Shown here: piece after piece, positions 45,870 to 57,268 of the stretch | Layout of the letters: each line of letters starts with the position of its first letter | Position numbering within the stretch: position 1 is the stretch's first letter | DNA from: Mesorhabditis belari | Taxonomy: Eukaryota > Nematoda > Chromadorea > Rhabditida > Rhabditidae | Assembly (NCBI GenBank): GCA_958450365.1 | Contig: CAUEEP010000740.1 | Coordinates: forward strand, 1,553,501-1,617,500 | Reading direction: 5' to 3' | Length of the DNA: 64,000 nucleotides | Notes under the pieces: generated by a model | The model's database searches: none | What the model was told of the DNA's origin: nothing | Seen by the model: the letters and a program-made list of their open reading frames with translations, nothing else | Program-made: the position numbers and the translations under genes

Positions 45870-48800
45870 ATGAAAACAGCGAAAAGAAAAGCGATGAGAG
45901 AACCCACATCAATGATATTCTCACTGCTGTATTTACTCGCGCAATTTGTGATTCTCGTCGATGCACAGAATAATTTCCATCCGGATTGCGCCGATCCACA
46001 CAACAAGGCTTGTTTTTTTTATTTTAAAGATTTCAAACCATTGAATCCCTTTTCTAAAGGGTTTTCTAAAGCGTAGCACCTTTTGAAAACTATAGCAATC
46101 TCAAATCAACCTACCGTAAATACTGTAATAGTACCGCCCCCCCCCTCGTACAGTCGCGTAGTCGCAAAAGTTTTTTAGTATTTCATTTTTTTTCAAAGCG
46201 CCCGTACTTTCAAAAAATGCGTCTTTGGTATCAAAAAATAGCTGAAATTCAGGGCTATTTTTGATACCTAAGGGCGCATTGTAGCATAAGCCAGTGTCGA
46301 GAAAAACTCGTTCAAAGCTAGACTACGCAACACTCCGCACCGTCATTATGGGGGTGGGGTACTATTACAGTATTTACGGTAGGTTATGTAGATTCATAAA
46401 AGGTTTCAAGGCTATAAAGGCAATATATTGGCCAGATTACGGTTAGGCCAGCTCGTTGACACGCTTCAGAAAAAGCAAAAGCAAAAGAACGCAATACTTT
46501 TGTACAAAGATTAGAATTGTTAAAGTTGATGAATATGAATTAACCAATTTTCAGGAGATCTCTTGCTCGGTGCATGTTGGTGAGTATTCAAAACGATTTG
46601 GTGAAACTTTTTATCAAAAAAAGAATTTCCTTGTATATATTAAATTTAGTGAGTTGTGAAGAGGAGTTATTACTACCGGTGAATGATGGAGATGAACCAC
46701 CAGAAGCACACGACGTAAGAGTGGAACCATTTGCGAGAGCGACGAAGCACAAACATCAATTACATGTCGACATTTCATGGCAAATGCCACCAAGCAGTGA
46801 GTTTTCTTTTTCTTAAACATTATGTTTTTGTTTTATCGAATCATAGAATTTCATTAAGTTCATTATTATATCATTTTAGATAATTCTTTCCGAATTCGAG
46901 CCTTTGAATTGGAAGTTGAAAGTGGTGATGGAGGGGAAAATCGATGTTTTCTCTTTAATGTCTCGAATTTTGGATGGACTGAGGATTCGGCATCGGTAAG
47001 TGATGATCAACTGGCAATTTGGGGAGTGGGACAAGTGCGACCTTTTTTTTGCGCACCCGGACATTTGCGCACCTTTTTTTCCGCACCTTGCCCATTAGCG
47101 CACCTTTTTTCGCGTTTTAAAAAAGCTCTAAAAGCTAATGTTAACCAATTTCTATTCCAAAAGTTGTTTTTCTAGGTAATTTTAGGGCGTAGAATCGAAA
47201 TTTTGACATATCAGAGCTTGTGGAAACAAACGGACGGAGTTATACAAAGAGAAAAATCGACAATTTTCTGTAATTTGATCTAGCCGTTTTGTCTTTCAAA
47301 TTGGTTCCACACGCTCTGTTATGTCAAAATCTGAATTCGACACCCTAAAATTACCTAGAAAAACAACTTTTGGAATAGAAATTGGTTAATATTAGCTTTT
47401 AGAGCTTTTTTAAAACGCGAAAAAAGGTGCGCTAATGGGCTAAGTGCGGAAAAAAGGTCGTATTTGTCCCACTCCCGGCAATTTGTGTTTGTTTAACAAA
47501 CATTTAACATTAACAAACACATTTAAACGATCAATCTTCCACTATTTTAGCCTCGATTCCATTTTTCATCTGAAAGCCTTTTCGAATTTTCTCACGTTTA
47601 CTCGATCCATCTTCGATCTCTTCCAATGAGTAAAAATAAGAAATCTCAAGTATGTTTTTTTTCATTTGAATTCAAACTTTCAAATTATTTACAAAATCTC
47701 AACAAATTCTAGGTCTCTCGCAATGCAACAATGCCCTCAAATCCTGATTTGGAGCAAGATGATCGGACAAATATTACAGCTTGGTGCAAAAAGCATTGTG
47801 AGTATTTTCTAAAACGTGTAAACCTTTGAAATTTACTGTAATTTGTAACCTTTTTGATCCAATCTATCTCCTTTTCAGCTGACCCACAAGCATCAAAATG
47901 GACAGCCGCTTTTCGGAGAATATTTCTGCATTCACTTGCAAGAACAATCCAGGTAAATTGAAAATTGCTTGAGAAAAAGATAAACCTACAAATAATGATT
48001 TCATACATAAAAAATTTCAGGTGGAATTCGTTGGCGCACCTCAACAATATTGCTTCGAAGCGTATGAAGTGAGATTGAAAGATGAATCGGGAATGGAGCT
48101 GGCACACAGTCATGTAAGTAAGAGGAGTAAAGAACAAAAGCTAGAGCTGAACAAAAGGAAAGAGAAATTAGAACTTTCAATCGTTATTTGTTAAATTTTC
48201 AGATCGTTGAGGCAAAGGATATGAAAAACGAGACAATCGGCGGGAAAGTAATGTTTTTTGGAGAGTACAACTTCACTGGATTAGAGGTTTGTAAATCGTT
48301 GAAGATAGGGCTAGGACAATGGTCAAAATTGGTTAGAGTTCTGAGAATGGTATGAAACGGAAGACGGTTTTGAAAAAGTTTTTGGCTTTTCATTAAAGTA
48401 TTTGTGAATCTAGAATTGAGGCATTTGTGGGGAGGAGATCTAGTAGATCTGGATCAAGTATTGGTTTGACCGGAAAGTCTTGTTGTAAAGAAATATTCTT
48501 TGCGTGCTTGGTACTCTTCACTCAAGACACGTTATTTCTTGTTTCGAGATATCTGATCTCACTTGAACTAAAAACACTTTATTCAATCGCCGACTGACTC
48601 GGAATCTTTGGGCTCTCACTTGAGCAATTTTCACACAAGATCGACAATTGAATTAAAAGCGACGATAAAAAACAGAAACAATTTCGTCCTAATTATGACA
48701 CAACTTTCACACGATGAGAGGAAAACAGAAAGAAAAATGAAAGATAACTTTTAGTGGCTATTCGCCACACTTGTCCGCCTTTTTGAAATTTTCGTTTATA

Positions 48801-51675
48801 AAAGAATAATTGAATAAAAAAGAATAGCAAAGATTAAAAGAATAACAATGTGTGATTTGCTTTAAATAAAAAAGATTAACTATTTCATTTAACTCATTTT
48901 TGAGGCAAATTTGAGTCCGCTTTGAAGCAAATCCGAACGGAAATTCTTGTTTTTCCTAAAATTCTTACAATGGGCATAGAATGAAAAAGGCTTTGGTGAT
49001 ATGAAAATTTGGCTATTTTCATAGCTTTTCATTCTCTATCTTTTATCCTGAAACCAAAATATCTGTGACAAAAAAAGTGCTCAAATCGGAACTTTAGTTT
49101 CATCGTTTTTGACTGCTTGACTTCACATCTTTAAAAAAGTAACTAAATAAGCTTTTCAGAATCTCTTAAAGTGCAATTTGTAAATAAATAATAGGTCTTT
49201 CTGACAAAACAAATCATAGATTGATTGGTTCATTATTTATTTCAAAAAGTAACCTTTAAAAAAGCTGATAAGACTTTCCGGTCAACCTGATAGGCATAAA
49301 AAAAATGTTATAGAGTTCAAGTAAGATCCATGAAACAGCTTGGGTTTAAAATCGAAACATCATAGCTATAGTTTTTCTTTTCAAATAAACGTTTCTTATG
49401 TTTAGGTTGAGACGGACTATATTCCATCAGTGATTCCCGTCGAAAGATCGTCGGATAGACGCTGCTTGTGCCCAACGCAGGTTAGAAAACACAAATCTGT
49501 TTTCAATTTGTAACTGAATCTAATAGGGAAATGAATGGCAATGAATAATAGAATGCTATTTTAGAATGAAAATCCGTACGACAATCAAATTGTGTGCAGT
49601 TGTATTGCAGCTGATTGGAAAAAAGTTCGCTTGGCCAGTGAGTTTAAAAGAAACGAGTGATCTAAACGATCTAAACATTTAGGAATCGACAAATTACCCA
49701 GTTCACCTTGTCCTGAATGCGTCAAAAATGGAACACTTGACAATAAACCACCGAAAAGTGATCACAAGTGAGATAGAATAGCAAATCAAGAGTACTATTC
49801 AAATTTCAGGACTCTTTCTGTATTGATTGTTGTGGCTGTACTGGCATTGATCCTTCTTGTTCTTGTTTATTATCTTTTCGTCTTTTACAGGTACTTTTAG
49901 ATCTACAAACTAAGCAATAATGTTTTAAAACCTGTCAATTTTAAAGTTATCGTCTTACTTTTAGAAGACAACGAAGACGTGGAAAAGCTCTGCGATTTCA
50001 TTTCAAAAATGTTGACAACAATGTTATTGGAACCGCTGAACCAAATCAACCGCTTATCTATAATTGTAAGTCTTGTCTTCGAATAAGAAATTTTAAAATA
50101 TAAATTCCCAGCTTGTCTCTCTGTGTTGATCGTTTATTCACATGATTGTGCTTTTCACGAAGCAGCAATCCATGCTTTTGCTGAAGTACTTCGAGATACT
50201 TTTGGACTTCAAGTACATGTAAGTGAAAGAGCATTTGTCAGAAGAAGAGCATTTGTCAGCTCTAGAAGAGCATTTGTCATTCCAAATTACTTTAAAATTC
50301 TTTACAGATCGATCAATGGGATCAAGAAGCGATCGAAGAGAATGTCAACACTTATATAAACTCGAGTATTGTCAAAGCTGATAAGGTAAATCATATAAAT
50401 ATAAAAAGAAATACAAAATTTTCTAGGTGATAATCGTGAATTCGATTGGCGCGTATATGCGAACAAAAGCAAGACACCAAAAAATGGAACCTCTTGAAAG
50501 GATTCCCCAAGGACCGCTTGATCGACTATTTGATCTGCAAATTGATTTAGCGTTACAGTAAGCTAATGTTTCAAAAATCTTAATGTTTCCTATTCTTTAG
50601 ACATGCTCGAGTGATATCCGTTCGTTTCCCGTACACTCAATCATCATGTACACTGTATGCATTATCACCGCTGCTACAGTACACAATTCCCGATAATCTT
50701 GGTACGTCTAGAAATCGATCAAATTAGAATACTGTAGATAATAGATCATTTCGTTTATCCATGATTTCTATTTGACACTAGCTTGGCCGATAACCTATCA
50801 TAGAAATCTATCATAGAAAGAAACCAATTCATTTAGGCCTCTTGGTTTCATCGTTGACCGAATGCACTCTAAGATCGGATCCGCGTCTTTCCGGTTTTGA
50901 TCCAAATCTCTCAAAATTGAACGCAGCTGTGGTCACGAATGAATCACTATCAAGAAAGTGATCCATCATGGTAAATAAATAACTATAATATGGTATAATG
51001 AAAGCTTCAGGTTCGAGAAAAGTCATCATCGGATTCAGCCATATTCGATTACGATGGAAATGAATCGATTCAATGATTCGGGTCTTGGAGATACATTTAA
51101 CAGTGAAAGAAATAAAGCCCAAATCAATGGAATGAGTATAGAAGAAGTGGCGAAAGAAACGGAAACGACGTCACTTCTCAGCGAGCAACAAGCGAATGTT
51201 CATGAGGTTTGGAAAGGAAAATGAAAAACACAAGAGTATATTTAGGTGATACCGGAGGAGCCATCTGGTTGCTCAACGCCTCGACACGAGATATCGGATT
51301 CAGCCTATTTATCGGGAAGAATCGATTCAGTGATACCGACAGCGTGTACATCGGATGCAGATAATCGATCATCGGGATCGGATCGACCTGATGATCCAAT
51401 CATTTCATTGGGTGAGTGTAACTAATCTTACTATTAGTATGAAAGTGAGTTTTCACTTGGATTGGATAATCCTCAAGCTTTTGAAACTAGTCTAAGAACT
51501 TATTGCAGAGAATTCTTCAAAAAAGACGGTGCTTCAAAATGTTCCTTTATCGATGAATGGAGAGAGAATAGAAAACATCGAAGCAGGGAAGAAATTGAGG
51601 GAAATCAGCGGGAAAGATCCAGGAGGAGACTCGGGAATGATCACATCAGAATTCCATTCAACAATTCTTCAATGA
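45870..51675 (+). CDS. Interleukin-17-receptor-like protein with SEFIR domain
   Basis: About 22 exons, roughly 770 residues. The first exon carries a signal segment (MIFSLLYLLAQFVILVDA). Extracellular exons follow: 46555-46579, 46651-46799 (HKHQLHVDISWQMPP), 46880-46995, 47552-47650, 47713-47797, 47880-47952, 48021-48114, 48203-48286, 49405-49481, 49564-49640 and 49682-49770. Many lone Cys and NxS/T sites fit the IL-17R fibronectin-like ectodomain. The membrane segment (VLIVVAVLALILLVLVYYL) is at 49809-49892, and a basic RRQRRRGK stop-transfer follows. The SEFIR core runs through 50112-50220 (CLSVLIVYSHDCAFHEAAIH), 50309-50386 (IDQWDQEAIEEN), 50429-50559 (VIIVNSIGAYM) and 50602-50702. The tail is Ser-rich and ends at TGA 51673-51675. 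SEFIR recruits ACT1-type adaptors; in C. elegans ILCR-1 and ILCR-2 bind ILC-17.1 in neurons. I cannot say which paralogue this is. Four introns or flanks carry transposons. Confidence 0.85.
46114..46379. mobile_element. Family B fold-back MITE in intron 1 of the IL-17-receptor gene
   Basis: Nearly the reverse complement of the 45059 copy, with the same ends, flanked by TA (46112-13, 46380-81). It lies between the signal-peptide exon and the exon at 46555, so the two copies bracket the first coding exon in opposite orientation. Confidence 0.85.
47022..47477. mobile_element. Family C fold-back MITE with exact 8-bp target duplication
   Basis: Exact GCAATTTG duplication at 47014-47021 and 47478-47485. 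The ends are GGGAGTGGGACAAGTGCGAC and TTGTCCCACTCCCG. The arms are nearly complete inverted copies (GCTCTAAAAGCTAATGTTAA facing TTAATATTAGCTTTTAGAGC). The 8-bp duplication suggests hAT-type mobilisation. It sits in an IL-17-receptor intron just after the exon ending at 46995. Confidence 0.92.
48461..49290. mobile_element. Mariner-like element, about 830 bp, decayed
   Basis: The ends TTGGTTTGACCGGAAAGTCT and its relative AGACTTTCCGGTCAACCTGA are flanked by TA (48459-60, 49291-92). The (T/C)(T/C)(A/G)GGTT-type start is typical of mariner. No long frame or transposase motif is seen inside. It occupies most of the largest intron of the IL-17-receptor gene. Confidence 0.75.
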
Positions 51676-52030
51676 TCTGACTCTTTCACTCATTTCCTCG
51701 CGTCGCTGTGCGACCTCTTTTCCCCTCAATCTCTTTGAACGATTCTGCCAAAATCTACTCAAATCAAATGTTGATAATCTAGTCTTTAAAAAATGTCGAT
51801 AATCTAACTACAGTACCCTATTGTTCTAAATTTATTCACAGAAATCTATCTCATTCTATTCTTTTTTTGTTTTTATTTGCTTAAATCAGGATTCCATTTA
51901 AACCAAGCTCGTCTTTCTACAATGAACCCTCGAATTTCGGAAATTTTTTTCAATAGGTTTATATAGTGAGTTTTCTGTAACGTGTCAATTTTTGAAAGCT
52001 ACCGTAACCCTACTTTTAACCAGCTTCTAC

Positions 52031-52452
52031 GGGGGGTAGTCAAAACAGCGCCATAATAGAAAACGTTCAAAACAGCGCCATAATAGAAAACGGCCAAAAC
52101 AAAGCCGTCAAAGAAAAAGAAAAAAAAAAAAAAAAAGAGTGAATTATTATTAAGAAAGATAAAAGTTTTTGGGAAAAGAGGATAAAGAGGGAAAAGGAAA
52201 ATAAAAAAAGAGTGAAAAAAAAAAGAAGAAAAAAAAAATGGTTAACTAATACTTTAGAGGCCCATTTTGAGTGCTTTTTTATCTGTATAAAATGAAACAT
52301 TATTTTTTAAAAACACTTTTATCCTGTGGTAGCCAAGAACGCAAGGAATTTTTTGGTATAAAACTTGAATCGGCTTGGTTTTTTGGATTTTGAGAAATTT
52401 GACGGCGCTGTTTTGAAGGTTTTCTATTATGGCGCTGTTTTGACTACCCCCC
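52031..52452. mobile_element. Family D fold-back element
   Basis: Ends GGGGGGTAGTCAAAACAGCG and CGCTGTTTTGACTACCCCCC. CGCCATAATAGAAAAC is repeated next to the left end and inverted at the right. The flanks GCTTCTAC and GCTTCTAA match at 7 of 8 bases, fitting an 8-bp target duplication. The centre is purine-rich. Confidence 0.8.
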
Positions 52453-53302
52453 GCTTCTAAAGCTCTAAAACGGTAAGAGATAGGAGAATCAAAGAACGCT
52501 TCTAAAGAGATAAGAGAACTGGAGGTAAGATTACTGTAGTTTTTGACACATTTTAGAAAATTGCTTCTTAAAGGGAAAGTCTAATCAATGTTTATCAATG
52601 AATCCCGGTTTCCCCCTCACATATTACCTGTATTCGTCTGAAGGTTACTGTAATTTCTCATGTGTTGTTTGTGTATAATTCTCATTTTGCGGAGCATCTG
52701 CAACGGGTATCACGAATACAAACATTTTGTTGCTATTTTTTTTTGTTTATTTATAGAGTAAAGGAACAGTTAAAACTTTTTTCTGCAAAATGATTCGATG
52801 AGATTTTTAAAAGTTTCATTTGTTCCCAATTTCCTAGGCCTGCAAAAAAAGAAATGAAGAACCTCAACGTACATATACAAAATTTTCAAAACTAAAGAGA
52901 TTTGGTGATTCATAAATATAGAATTTTATAATCAAAGATCACCAAATCGTTTTTGCGTAAATCTCTCAGATCTCATCGATTCTTGGCATTACATTTTCCT
53001 ATATTTTGTCGTTTTTATGATATTTTACACCCTTATCCACCCTGTTAAATCACTTTCAACCGTTTTTTCTCACGAAAAATTCATCTTCCATTTTCTCACA
53101 TCCGATTCTTTTATTCACGGTCATAATATGTTTCTTTCATCAAGTCATTTTTGTTATAAATGTACATTTTTAGTCCAATGAAGTGACACTTTCAAAATTG
53201 GAAATGCCTGGTACAAACACGGTTATTTAAATACAAAAAAAAGAACAATTTAATGAGGTAAAAGTAAAACTTTACGAGAATGAAGAGAAGTAATGCAAAC
53301 TT

Positions 53303-53551
53303 GGGGTAGGCTACTTTGCGCCAAATTTTTTGCGCAACAGGGTCATTTGCGCAACTAGGTCTTTTGCGCAACTCGCCATAACTTTCTTCTAATTCGGCCA
53401 ATCTTTATGATTTTGATTTCATTTTGTAGATCTCAATAAGTGCACCAAAATGAAACCAAATTCATAAAGATTGGCCCACTTAGAAGAAAGTTATGGTGAG
53501 TTGCGCAAATAACCCAGTTGCGCAAAAAAAGTTCGGAAACTAGCCTACCCC
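53303..53551. mobile_element. MITE family A copy with exact 8-bp target duplication
   Basis: GCAAACTT at 53295-53302 and 53552-53559. The ends are GGGGTAGGCTACTTTGCGCC and TAGCCTACCCC. The arms CATAACTTTCTTCTAATTCG and CTTAGAAGAAAGTTATGG face each other. It is the best-preserved copy, about 330 bp upstream of the BTB gene. Confidence 0.92.
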
Positions 53552-53886
53552 GCAAACTTTTCGTCGATGAGCTACTGTAGCCAGACATTTGCTTAATGCT
53601 TTCTGACTGTAATGCGCTATAAAAGACGAATTGCTTTCACAAATTTTTCGCGATCTTTGCAATCACAAATTTTACATTCTCTCACAATCTTTACTAAATA
53701 CCTCTAGAATACTATATTCTTTGCTTCTGTTTTACTTTTTTTGCCGGGAGAATGTCTGAATGAATAAGTAGATTGAAAAATATGCAGTGAGTTAGGCTTA
53801 ATTTGATTCAAAATGTCTTTGTCCTATTAGACCATTTTCTTATTTTTTTCTTCTATCAGCTTTCTTTATCTATTTGTTTTTTTTAG

Positions 53887-55110
53887 ATGAACGACAACAA
53901 AATCGTCGTCACCAAATCACACTTCGATGACTTTTCCGTGCCGACACCTTGGAGAAAATTCGAAGTGATTTGCGAAGGGCGATCGTTGTAAGTTTTATTT
54001 TAGCTTTTAATAAATACTAGACAAACTCTTAAAATTCTATTACAACGCCATTAAATTTTATCTACATAGTGGATACGTGCAACTGAGGCCAACTTTCACT
54101 TTGTCGGCACTTTTTCTGTTTAGGCTTCCCAACCATCAGCTTTCTTTTTTATCTTAACATTTGCACTTTTTCATAAGTGGTACGAAAGGTTTCCCAACCC
54201 CTTTAAAAAATCACGGTGTGGCGCAGGTCACTCCCCGGCGAGGCGAAAGTTGGTCCAATACTATGTAAATGGTTCAAAAAGAAAGATGATGATTGGCCTA
54301 AACAGAAAAAGTGCCACTTTGTCCAGCGCGATTAATTTTTTATTTTTAGGTTCCTCAACGCTGGATGGCTTGCTGAGTTATCGCCATTTTTCGCCAACTA
54401 TTGTTTTGGTAGCGACAAACATCCCGGACGTGCAACTTACAACGCTTCAGAAGATCTTCATTACAACGAACTGCTCGAATTCTTTCGATGCAATTTTTAC
54501 TGTCCGATGCGGAAACCTCTCAACAGTAAGTATTATTATTTTGGCGGTGTTAAACAGCATGTTAAAGTACAAAGAAGTTAAACGTGCTCTATAACAAAAA
54601 AATTTAATTTGAAGTTTAGTTTCCAATGTGACATCCGTGCTTCGAATTGCAAAAGTTTTCAACATGCGTGTGACGATTGCCCGATGCGAGAAGTTCATCG
54701 CACTAGCGGCTAAAAATCTAGATCAAACGAAACTTTTGCAGGTAAATGTTCTGTGATTGTGATTGTGAATTTATTGTAATTTAGGTTACTCAAGCAGTCA
54801 ATGAGTGTGATCCCAATTCAACAACGCTAACTTTGCTGGTGGATCGAATTGCCAACCTCAGTGAGAAAGATTTATCAACTCTACATGTATGTTTTAAAAT
54901 TTGGCTTATTTTGAGTAAAAAGCTGCGAATTTCGTTAGTGATCTTTACCGAAGTGGTATAACGTGCAAGGAGTTAATATTCACGAAAATAAATTGTTAAA
55001 TGGCATTTTTTTAGTTCCAAGATATCCCCGGAGATGTTGTTGCCGACGTTTTCACGCACAGAATGAACTCGAAGAAGGGAAAAAAGAAAAAACTTTGCAC
55101 CCTTATGTAA
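53887..55110 (+). CDS. BTB/POZ-domain protein, 198 residues
   Basis: Five exons (53887-53987, 54350-54525, 54620-54741, 54785-54886, 55015-55110) join in phase without a frame correction and end at TAA. The ATG follows TTTTTTTTAG directly, as expected for a trans-spliced start. Residues 1-30 resemble the MATH-BTB linker or BTB strand region, then GWLAELSPFFANYCFGS and LLEFFRCNFYCPMRKPL match the BTB pattern (S.YF.......E........FL..IY), followed by VLRIAKVFNMRVTIARCEKF, the A..Y....L...CE.FL helix pair. The tail is Lys-rich (SKKGKKKK). BTB proteins often serve as CUL3 adaptors or oligomerisation modules; nematodes have many short ones. The specific role is unknown. Confidence 0.8.
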
Positions 55111-55549
55111 ACCCACTTGATTCATCTCTAAATCACATTAATTTTGTTCTAAATTCATTAGCGTTTAATTCTTAAATTGTTAATTGTTAATTGAATAAAT
55201 TAGCGATGGTTGAAATTACCAAAGTTAATTCTTGTTATATCTTTAAATCACCATTTATTGTTGTTGTTGTTTGTCAGAAGATTGTCTTTATTTTGTTCAC
55301 AATGTTTAGTGCTTTGCATAAAAAAAAAATTTATAATCACACTTTATTAAAAATGAACAAAACAAATGTATTTATAGGGCTTTCATCGACGATTTAAAAG
55401 CCAACAAAAGAAAATCGAATCATTCAGTACACATAAAGCTTCTTCGAAAGTGGAAAGACATTTTGGACTGACAAAACTATATAGTTACACAAACCTAAAC
55501 ACTATTTTCCAAAAAAGAATCACAGTTTGGGACTAAATTGCAAAAAGGA

Positions 55550-55638
55550 TGCCCCGAACCGGGATCGAACCGGTGACCTTTAGATTACTGACCATGAGCC
55601 GCTTCAGTCTAACGCTCTCCCAACTGAGCTATCGAGGC
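55550..55638 (-). tRNA. tRNA-Phe (anticodon GAA) with a 16-nt intron
   Basis: On the minus strand the 89-nt sequence folds as a complete tRNA: acceptor GCCTCGA with TCGGGGC (one T-G pair), D arm with TAGCTCAGTTGGGAGAGC, anticodon stem TTAGA/TCTAA with loop CTGAAGA (GAA), T arm with GGTTCGATCCC and discriminator A. Between positions 37 and 38 it carries CGGCTCATGGTCAGTA (55586-55601), the canonical nuclear intron position. The intron's TCAGT can pair with ACTGA of the anticodon region, as pre-tRNA introns usually do. The mature length would be 73 nt. It is the only fully paired tRNA in the window. Confidence 0.93.
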
Positions 55639-55850
55639 AGTTGGGAGAGGGGGGAAAAACGGCGAGAGAAATGAGCTGTCGAGGCTGCCGGCTGCGTGGG
55701 CCGCGGAATCCTTGAGAACCACAGGGAAAAGATATGAATGTCAATATTAACACAAAAATCAAGACGCTAACAATTAAAAAAAAATAATAAAGTGAATCTC
55801 ATAGAGGATTTCAATAAAAGAAAACGTTGAGATGCTTCAGAATGACACAA

Positions 55851-56504
55851 TCATTTTTGTTTCTGCATTTGCCCACAACTACTCGGAGTGACGGAGAAAT
55901 TGTTTGAGAATTTCTCTTTTGGCGAAAACGATGCTCCATATTGAGAAGATTGAGACGGGTTCGAGTTTCGTTGGGTTAAATAGCGATTTGATTGATCATC
56001 TGAAATGAGATTGATCTTGAAGTGCGGCTTTCTTTCTTTTCTTGACAGTACAGAGTCGGATTTTGAGCTATGTATTTATTTCTATACTTCTATTATGTCT
56101 ACTTACAAAAGGGGTACTGTGATTTGTCGATAGTCCAATTGCGTCCTTTATCCCCGTTATTCCCCGCACCTGCACCTCCATTGCATCCATTTGTTGCCAC
56201 TCGTCCTTTTCCTCCTTCCGATTGCCAATATTGAGCGTATTCCTTGGAAAAGTGATTTGAGCTTGGATCTGAAATTCGTTTAATGTAATGCAAGTACTGT
56301 AGTTTAAATGTACTGTAGTTTTAATGTACTGTAGTTTTAATGTACTGTAGTAGAATGTACTGTAGTTTTAATGTACTGTAGTAGAATGTACTGTAGTTTT
56401 AATGTACTATAGTTTTTCATTTCCTTACCGCTATTTCTTTTTCGTCGATTCCTTGGTGATGAATAATCGTAAAAATGAGGTTCTTTAGCCATAGCAGATC
56501 CCAT
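55851..56504 (-). CDS. Small polar protein, 128 residues, unrecognised
   Basis: Three exons join in phase: 56429-56504 (MGSAMAKEPHFYDYSSPRNR), 56107-56268 and 55851-55999, stop TGA. Exon 1 directly follows TTTCAG, so it is either a trans-spliced start or an internal exon. The product has no hydrophobic segment. It is rich in Ser, Asn, Gln, Gly and Arg, with RNRRKRNS, a Gly/Asn-rich centre and YLTQRNSNPSQSSQYG near the end. This looks like a disordered tail, perhaps the C-terminus of a longer protein whose upstream exons lie beyond 56.5 kb. A GTACTGTAGTTTTAAT tandem repeat (56290-56412) fills the intron between exons 1 and 2. Confidence 0.5.
56290..56412. repeat. 16-bp tandem repeat GTACTGTAGTTTTAAT
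   Basis: About eight units, some shortened to GTACTGTAGTAGAAT, in the intron of the small polar-protein gene. Confidence 0.85.
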
Positions 56505-57268
56505 TCTGAAATTTGTTTCTTTTATTTAGCAAGGAAGCTTACAAGAAAGCTTACAAGCTAATATTAAAGTTTTTTCTTCTTCTTCTTTAAAAATAATCAA
56601 TATAGAAATAGAGTCGAAAATGATCGATGAAATGATCTTTGAGGCATCAATGAGAGAAATGAAATGACAAGAAAAGTGAAATGACAAGAAATAACCGAGA
56701 ACAAATGTCGGAGATGGGTCAATGACAAGAATCGATCATATTTTTGAACAGGCAGAAGTGACGAAGCAATAAGGCTCAGTGTAAGGAAAATATTTATCAA
56801 GTTTATGTCGCAAAAATCCCCCTCCAAATCAAAACATTAATCCAATCTTCAAAGGTGTTCATTTTTAGAAAAAACTCCTAAAAACAAAGCATCGTTTTTC
56901 AGCGCTCCGCACACAAATCCTTATTTTTTTTTACATTCACCAGCCAATTAGTGCTAAACGAAGAATTGAAAATAGATCGGAGTAGAAAAACCGACTGAAA
57001 TCCTGAAATCTCAAGCGTCTCAAAGTTCCAAAAGTGTAGGTGGCGATGAAAATATGAAAATATAAATAACACGATGTCTAGAAAATCAAAAGGAAAAGGT
57101 GTTCAGTGAATATTTGGAGAAGTGTCAACTCGGGCGTGATTCCTCTCTTATTTTTGTTGAAATCGCCAAAAAAGGAAACACCCCAATAAAATGATATCAC
57201 CGTTTGTGTAAAGAAGCTATATTCTGAAGCTATAAGAAGCTACATTTGTTCTCAAGGGGACTGTAAAG

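Larger units (their letters stand above)
51680..53880. other. Interval between the IL-17-receptor and BTB genes
   Basis: Holds the 3' flank of the IL-17-receptor gene, a family D fold-back (52031-52452) and a family A MITE (53303-53551). The remainder is AT-rich with homopolymers and no exon-like frame. Confidence 0.6.

Noticed and set aside
50836..51010. Apparent frameshift in the IL-17-receptor tail after ESLSRK
   Set aside because: Using the donor AAA|GTGATC at about 50960 restores the phase with the next exon (FEKSHHRIQPYS), so no indel is needed.
53887..55110. Apparent long plus-strand frame 54250-54594 as a separate protein
   Set aside because: It is a wrong-frame read across intron 1 and exon 2 of the BTB gene.
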